Assembly: GCA_021734125.1 (NCBI GenBank)
Contig: JAIPJN010000007.1
Span: forward strand, 1-32,765
DNA length: 32,765 nt
Reading direction: 5' to 3'
Source: Patescibacteria group bacterium
GTDB taxonomy: Bacteria; Patescibacteriota; Patescibacteriia; JAGPKW01
Shown: positions 27,755 to 32,765 of the stretch, piece by piece
How the letters are laid out: every line of letters starts with the position of its first letter
How positions within the stretch are numbered: the stretch's first letter is position 1
Notes under the pieces: generated by a model
Databases searched by the model: none
Seen by the model: the letters and a program-made list of their open reading frames with translations, nothing else
Told to the model about the DNA's origin: nothing
Translations under genes and position numbers: made by a program

Positions 27755-27792
27755 ACTTTACCTCCTTAATGCTAATATTAAAATAATTTTTA

Positions 27793-28395
27793 TTAAAGGT
27801 CAATAGCACCTTTTCTTAAAATTTTTAATTTTCTATCAGAAACATCAATTATTGTAGATGGTTGTAAATTATTTTTTATGATCCCAGCATCTATTGCTAT
27901 ATCTACTTGATTTAATAAATCTTTATTAATTTTAGTAAAATCAGAAACTGGATTTTCTCCTTCAAAATTAGCAGAAGGAGCAATAATAGGACTACCTAAT
28001 TCATCTATAATATCAGAAATTATTTTACAAGAAGTTTGTCTTATAGCAATAGTATCTAAATTTGATATTAAAGGACTAATTAAAAAACTTTTCTTAAAAA
28101 CAAGAGAAAGAGGTCCAGGCCAATATTTATTCATTAATTTTTCAGCAACTTCATTTGTTTTGGAAATTAAAGGATAAACATCTTCTTTTTTTGATATCAA
28201 AACTATAAAAGCTTTTTTTTCATTTCTATTTTTTAAATTATATATTTTAGAAATAGAACTAGAATTTAAAATAGAACAGCCAATTCCATATAAAGTTTCT
28301 GTAGGAAATATAAAAGTCCCATTATTTCTCAAAACAGAAATTATAGAGCTTAAATCAGAAGTATTTAAACCATTCTTTACATTAATAATTTTCAT
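27793..28395 (-). CDS. tsaC: L-threonylcarbamoyladenylate synthase (Sua5/YrdC family)
   Basis: GTFIFPTETLYGIGCSI, KNRNEKKAFIVLIS, WPGPLSLVFKK, IAIRQTS, SPIIAPSANFEGENP. Confidence 0.95.
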   Translation of the reverse strand: MKIINVKNGLNTSDLSSIISVLRNNGTFIFPTETLYGIGCSILNSSSISKIYNLKNRNEKKAFIVLISKKEDVYPLISKTNEVAEKLMNKYWPGPLSLVFKKSFLISPLISNLDTIAIRQTSCKIISDIIDELGSPIIAPSANFEGENPVSDFTKINKDLLNQVDIAIDAGIIKNNLQPSTIIDVSDRKLKILRKGAIDL

Positions 28396-28397
28396 AT

Positions 28398-28841
28398 TTA
28401 ATAATCAACTATTAATTTACCCAATAAATGGTCAACTTCGTGTTGTATAATTCTAGCAAGATAACCTTCAATATTTAAATCTAGATCATTACCTTTTTCA
28501 TCTTTTGATTGTAAAGATATACTTTTTGATCTATCTATTTTAAGAAAAACATGAGGAACGCTAAGGCAACCTTCTTCCTCTACATCTTTTTCAGAAGAAA
28601 AATAAGTAATTACAGGATTAATAAAAACATATATTTTATTTTCAGGTTTTACTAAAATTAAATTTTTATTTATACCAACTTGAGGAGCAGCAAGACCAAC
28701 ACCACCGGATTTATTTAAAGTACTTTTCATTTTTTTTATCAAATTTTTTATACTTTTATCAATATCTAAAATATCTTCAGATTTTTTTCTCAAGATTGTA
28801 TTACCTAAATCAGTATCATTTTTTATAATTTCCATTTTCAT
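28398..28841 (-). CDS. def: Peptide deformylase
   Basis: GVGLAAPQVG, EEGCLSVP, QHEVDHLLGKL. Confidence 0.96.
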   Translation of the reverse strand: MKMEIIKNDTDLGNTILRKKSEDILDIDKSIKNLIKKMKSTLNKSGGVGLAAPQVGINKNLILVKPENKIYVFINPVITYFSSEKDVEEEGCLSVPHVFLKIDRSKSISLQSKDEKGNDLDLNIEGYLARIIQHEVDHLLGKLIVDY

Positions 28842-28935
28842 AAAAAATTATTAAGCTTATTAATTTAAGGTAAGTTATCCACAGGTTATAACATTTCCAT
28901 TATTAATAATATTAAAACTATAAAAAAATTATAGA

Positions 28936-30123
28936 TTAAATATTAAGTAAAGTTTCAAAAATAATATACTCTTCATCAGCTTCAATAATATCAATATTAA
29001 CCTCCTTTAATATATTTAAATCTTTTACAATTAAATTCCTTATAACAGAACTTCTCTCTCCTATTCCTGCAGTAAATATTAAAGCATCAACTTCACCTAA
29101 AATAGCAAAATATGACCCAATGTATTTCTTTATTCTATAAACCATAATTTCAATAGCAAGTTTACATCTGTTTTTTAATTTAGACAAATCTTCATTAGAA
29201 TAAGAATTAAATTTTTCAGAAATTTTAGAAACATCATAATCAGAAACTTCAAAATCAGAAAGATATAAAATATCTCTCATATCTATATCAGAAAGTCCTG
29301 TAATTCCAGCAAGCCCAGATTTTTTATTTAAAATATCATCAACCTCAGATGGAGAATAATTTAAAGTATTCATTAAATGTATTAAAACTCCAGGGTCAAT
29401 ATCTCCAGATCTTGTCCCCATAACAAGACCATCAAGAGGAGTAAGCCCCATAGAAGTATCAATTGATTTTCCATTTTTTATAGCACAAATACTAGATCCA
29501 CTACCCAAATGACAAATAATTAAATTTAATTTATCTTTTGAGATTCCGGTTTTTTGTGAATATTTTTCCAAAGAATATTGATAAGATAATCCATGAAAAC
29601 CATATTTTCTTATCTTATTTTCATCAAAAAAATTATAAGGAATAGCATATCTATAAGCTTTTTCAGGTATATTTGAATGAAAAGAAGTATCAAAACATAA
29701 AACTTGTTTAATGTTTTTAAAATTATTAAAACAATATTCAACAACATCTATTTGAATTTTATTATGAAGAGGTGCTAATAATTTTGTTTTTTCAAGTTTT
29801 AAAATAACAGAAGAATCACAAATAAGACTATTTTCAAATTCTCCACCACCATGAACTACTCTATGTCCAATAGAATCTATATTAGAAATATTTATAGAAA
29901 AATCAGAAATTAATTCAAAAAAAGTTTTAAGCGCTTCTATATGATTTTCTATTTTAGAAAAATCTATTTTTTTAACTTTATTTAAATATTTATATTTAAC
30001 AAAAGTACCAGAAATTCCTATCTTTTCAAAATTTCCATAAATTATTTTATCGCCATTATTTTTATATAGAGCAAATTTTAGAGAAGAGGAACCACAATTC
30101 AAAACTAATTTATATTTTTCCAT
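28936..30123 (-). CDS. ackA: Acetate kinase
   Basis: LVLNCGSSSLKFALY, GHRVVHGG, FDTSFHSNIP, YGFHGLSYQY, HLGSGSSICAIKNGKSIDTSMGLTPLDGLVMGTRSGDIDPG, FTAGIGERSSVIR. Confidence 0.97.
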   Translation of the reverse strand: MEKYKLVLNCGSSSLKFALYKNNGDKIIYGNFEKIGISGTFVKYKYLNKVKKIDFSKIENHIEALKTFFELISDFSINISNIDSIGHRVVHGGGEFENSLICDSSVILKLEKTKLLAPLHNKIQIDVVEYCFNNFKNIKQVLCFDTSFHSNIPEKAYRYAIPYNFFDENKIRKYGFHGLSYQYSLEKYSQKTGISKDKLNLIICHLGSGSSICAIKNGKSIDTSMGLTPLDGLVMGTRSGDIDPGVLIHLMNTLNYSPSEVDDILNKKSGLAGITGLSDIDMRDILYLSDFEVSDYDVSKISEKFNSYSNEDLSKLKNRCKLAIEIMVYRIKKYIGSYFAILGEVDALIFTAGIGERSSVIRNLIVKDLNILKEVNIDIIEADEEYIIFETLLNI

Positions 30124-30133
30124 TTTTTTATAT

Positions 30134-31168
30134 TTAAGAAGTTTTATTTATTTCAATTTTTTCTATCTTTCCTCCTTTTTCAGAAACTTTATAGATATCT
30201 TTATCAATTTTTTTAAACTCATGTGAAGCTTTATTATAAGAATTAACAGTTGTATCCAAATTAGTACCTAATTTTCTCATGTATTCATCATAAGAACTTA
30301 AATGAGTTGACAGTTTTTCAATATTTTTCAGTATTTTTTTAACTGATTCTTCCATTTTTAAGGCTTTTAGACCTTGAAGAACTGTTTGTAAATAAGCAAA
30401 GAAAGAAGTAGGAGAAACTATAATTATTTTTTTAGCAAAAGCATATTCTAATAAATTTCTAGTATTAAAATTTCCTATTTTATTAACTATTAAGTCATTA
30501 TAAATACCTTCAGAGGGTATAAACATAAAAGCAAAATCTAAAGTATTTTCATCTGGTTTTATATATTTTGTAGTTTCATCTATTCTTTTTTTAAGATCCT
30601 CTTTTACATTTTTTTCTAAAATATTTTTCTGATTTTGATCTTTTTCTGAAGCAAATCTATTATAATTTTCAAGTGAAAATTTAGAATCAACAGGAATAAT
30701 ATTTTCACCCACAAAAATAACAGCATCAACTAAAGTTCCATCTTTAAATTTATATTGCATTTTATATTGATCTTCAGGAAAAACATTTTTTAATAAATTT
30801 TCTAAAAAATATTCACCTAAAATTCCTCTTTGTTTTGGATTTTTTAAAATATTTTCAAGTCCTTCAATCTGAGAAGAAAGATTTAATATCTGTTTATTAG
30901 TTCCTTCAATAGTATTCATTTGCTTAGTAATATCTTTTATTGCATTTATAGACTGAGTTAAATGGGTATTTATATTTTTATTATTATCCTCTAATTTTTT
31001 ATCAAAAATATTTCTTAAAGAATTTATTTGTTCTTGTATCATTAAAAATGAAGAATCTTTTTCATTATTTTTTTTAAGTAAAGCAATTTTTTTTAAAATA
31101 ACAAAAAGTCCTATAACTAAAGTTATAAAAAGTAATGCAAAAATCCCTAAAATAAAATAAATTTCCAT
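30134..31168 (-). CDS. rmuC: RmuC-family DNA recombination protein
   Basis: N-terminal TM plus coiled coil; RGILGEYFLENLLKNVFPEDQY, IPVDSKFSLENYNRF, FAFMFIPSEGIYNDL, KKIIIVSPTSFFAYLQTV. Confidence 0.95.
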   Translation of the reverse strand: MEIYFILGIFALLFITLVIGLFVILKKIALLKKNNEKDSSFLMIQEQINSLRNIFDKKLEDNNKNINTHLTQSINAIKDITKQMNTIEGTNKQILNLSSQIEGLENILKNPKQRGILGEYFLENLLKNVFPEDQYKMQYKFKDGTLVDAVIFVGENIIPVDSKFSLENYNRFASEKDQNQKNILEKNVKEDLKKRIDETTKYIKPDENTLDFAFMFIPSEGIYNDLIVNKIGNFNTRNLLEYAFAKKIIIVSPTSFFAYLQTVLQGLKALKMEESVKKILKNIEKLSTHLSSYDEYMRKLGTNLDTTVNSYNKASHEFKKIDKDIYKVSEKGGKIEKIEINKTS

Positions 31169-31174
31169 TTTATT

Positions 31175-31753
31175 TTAATTAATAATAATTTCTCCAAAAA
31201 CATCTCCCTTTATAGCACAAGCATTCCCCTCATCAGTGTCTAAATGTATTCTATCTACAGCATTATTAGTAATTCTTACTAAAACATTATCAAAAATTAA
31301 CCCCCTTTCACCTTCTATTTTAACCATAACATAAGAATTATCTTCTATATTTAATTCTTTAGCAGTTTCTTTAGTACAATGAAAATGTCTTTTAGCAACA
31401 ATCATTCCAGAATTAAGATATACTTCCCCTTCTGGACCAGATAACTTTACAGGAGCTGAATCCAATAAATCTCCAGATTGCTTTAAAGGAACGTTTTCTT
31501 TTAAAAAATAAGAATCAGTTAAAGATATTTCAACTTGAGTTTTTTCTCTTTCTGGACCTAAAATTCTAACATTATCAATAACTTTTCCATTTTTAGAAAT
31601 TATACTAACAGTTTCTTTTGCAGCAAATTCACCTAACTGAGATAAATCTTTTATTTTAGTCAAAGAAAAACCTTCACCAAACAAAATATCTAAATCTTTT
31701 CTAGAAATATGAATATGTCTAGCAGAAACTTCAACTAATATTTTTTTAGACAT
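31175..31753 (-). CDS. pduL: PduL-type phosphotransacylase
   Basis: EVSARHIHISRKDLDILFG, LSQLGEFAAKETVSI, ILGPEREKTQVEIS, VAKRHFHCT, HLDTDEGNA. Confidence 0.93.
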   Translation of the reverse strand: MSKKILVEVSARHIHISRKDLDILFGEGFSLTKIKDLSQLGEFAAKETVSIISKNGKVIDNVRILGPEREKTQVEISLTDSYFLKENVPLKQSGDLLDSAPVKLSGPEGEVYLNSGMIVAKRHFHCTKETAKELNIEDNSYVMVKIEGERGLIFDNVLVRITNNAVDRIHLDTDEGNACAIKGDVFGEIIIN

Positions 31754-31826
31754 TAAACATTATGTTAAAATTAATATATACTTTATTTATAAAGTTTAGC
31801 AAAAATATATAAAATTTAAAAATAAA

Positions 31827-32312
31827 ATGATAAAAAAAGAAATAATAATAGGAATAGACCCAGGATTTGCAAGAACTGGATATGGAATTATCCAAAAAAC
31901 AGGAAATAAAATTCAATATATAAATCATGGTTTAATAGAAACTTTTAAAAAAGATAATTTTTGTGTAAGATTAGAAAAAAACAACAAAGAATTAGATAAA
32001 ATTATAAAAAAATATAAACCAGATTATATGGCTATTGAAAAATTATTTTTTGCAAAAAATACAAAAACAGCATTAAAAGTAGCAGAAGCAAGAGGAGTTA
32101 TATTATTAACAGCAATTCAAAACAAATTAAAAATATATGAATTTTCTCCAATAGAAATAAAATTAGCTCTTACGGGTTATGGAAGAGCTAGTAAAGATCA
32201 AATACAAGAAATGGTAAAAATTATATTAAACATGCAAACTAAGCCGAAACAAGACGATTCAGCAGATGCTCTTGCAATAGCAATAACAAAAGCTAACACA
32301 AATATATACTAA
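31827..32312 (+). CDS. ruvC: Holliday junction resolvase RuvC
   Basis: IIGIDPGFARTGYGII, MAIEKLFFAKNTKTALKVAEARGV, GYGRASKDQIQEMV, QDDSADALAIAI. Confidence 0.96.
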   Translation: MIKKEIIIGIDPGFARTGYGIIQKTGNKIQYINHGLIETFKKDNFCVRLEKNNKELDKIIKKYKPDYMAIEKLFFAKNTKTALKVAEARGVILLTAIQNKLKIYEFSPIEIKLALTGYGRASKDQIQEMVKIILNMQTKPKQDDSADALAIAITKANTNIY

Positions 32313-32698
32313 GAAGAAATTGCCATTAAATTATTTATAATAAATTCAACTATAGTATAAGAAAAAGCTACTATAGCTAAACCTATAGCTGAATTTTTCA
32401 TTAAATTTATCGATTTTTGTATTTTCCCTTTATCTCCAGCAGCAAACATCCAATTAATACCTGAATAAACTATTATAATAAGAAAAATTGTTCCAGTGAT
32501 CCCTATTAATATTTGTATAACAGATAAAATAACTTCAGTAATAGAAGCTTCAGAAAGCCCAGAATCTTCACCAACAGAATTTATACCACTCATAAAACTA
32601 TCATAAGCATTAGGTTCAGTAGAAGAAGCTAAAACAATATTAAAACTAAATAAAAAAACAAATAAACTTGATAAAAACAGTGTACCTAATTTTTTCAT
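32309..32698 (-). CDS. Pilin-like small membrane protein (TrbC/VirB2-like topology)
   Basis: 129 aa; signal peptide, two TMs, IVYSGINWMFAAGDKGKIQKSINLMKNSAIGLAIVAFSYTIVEFI. Confidence 0.65.
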   Translation of the reverse strand: MKKLGTLFLSSLFVFLFSFNIVLASSTEPNAYDSFMSGINSVGEDSGLSEASITEVILSVIQILIGITGTIFLIIIVYSGINWMFAAGDKGKIQKSINLMKNSAIGLAIVAFSYTIVEFIINNLMAISS

Positions 32699-32736
32699 AT
32701 ATTTTTATAAAAATTAATATAGTTCTATTATAACAA

Positions 32737-32765
32737 AAAAAGTGCAATATATAAATTGCACTTTT
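32737..32765. terminator. Terminator-like hairpin at the window edge
   Basis: AAAAAGTGCAA-tatataaa-TTGCACTTTT; the T-run may continue outside the window. Confidence 0.55.

Larger units (their letters stand above)
27478..27780 (-). ncRNA. Candidate structured RNA or attenuator-type leader upstream of prmC
   Basis: Non-coding by the ORF track. Hairpins AAAGTTT-ggtag-AAAACTTT and TAATTCTACA-tttatct-TGTAGAATTA, then a terminator. Three GGAGG motifs and a 12-bp direct repeat TATTAGCATTAA (27633-27644 and 27766-27777, as rc). Confidence 0.4.

Noticed and set aside
27478-27780. RNase P RNA, tmRNA or SRP RNA for the structured gap
   Set aside because: No GAAAGUCC/ACAGAA core of RNase P, no tmRNA tRNA-like CCA end or tag ORF, no SRP GGAAGGAAGCAGC core.
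31746-31928. 60-aa minus-strand ORF
   Set aside because: Antisense to the start of ruvC and across the divergent promoter region.
1515-32698. UGA-to-glycine recoding (genetic code 25)
   Set aside because: All conserved genes are full length in the supplied ORF track with TGA as stop; recoding would have fragmented them.
1-32765. CRISPR array, prophage or defence island
   Set aside because: No regularly spaced repeats, Cas, integrase, structural phage or recognisable defence genes seen.

Overview
AT-rich window that looks like a CPR/Patescibacteria chromosome segment (inferred from gene content; lineage not proven). Almost every gene is on the minus strand. Main content: (i) the 5' part of thrS preceded by a compact T-box leader; (ii) a small promoter-SD-ORF-terminator cassette on the plus strand, bracketed by two copies of a GC-rich palindrome; (iii) the full AMP salvage route: R15P isomerase, form III-like RuBisCO and AMP phosphorylase, with an unlisted 50-aa ORF and a terminator in between; (iv) GT2, PspC, acidic protein, small membrane protein, tRNA-Ile(GAU) and tgt; (v) an IleRS with a complete histidine-phosphatase (RHG) domain inserted in its catalytic body; (vi) a probable pseudo-HtrA protein and a phosphoglycerate-kinase-fold protein missing most catalytic motifs; (vii) comF, clpC, RNase H, recJ, tsf, rpsB, prmC, tsaC, def, ackA, rmuC, pduL, ruvC and a pilin-like protein. 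A 300-nt structured intergenic region upstream of prmC carries three strong GGAGG motifs, a 32-aa ORF and a terminator. None of the 31 stop codons I assigned is TGA. All calls come from reading the sequence and motif recognition; no searches were run.
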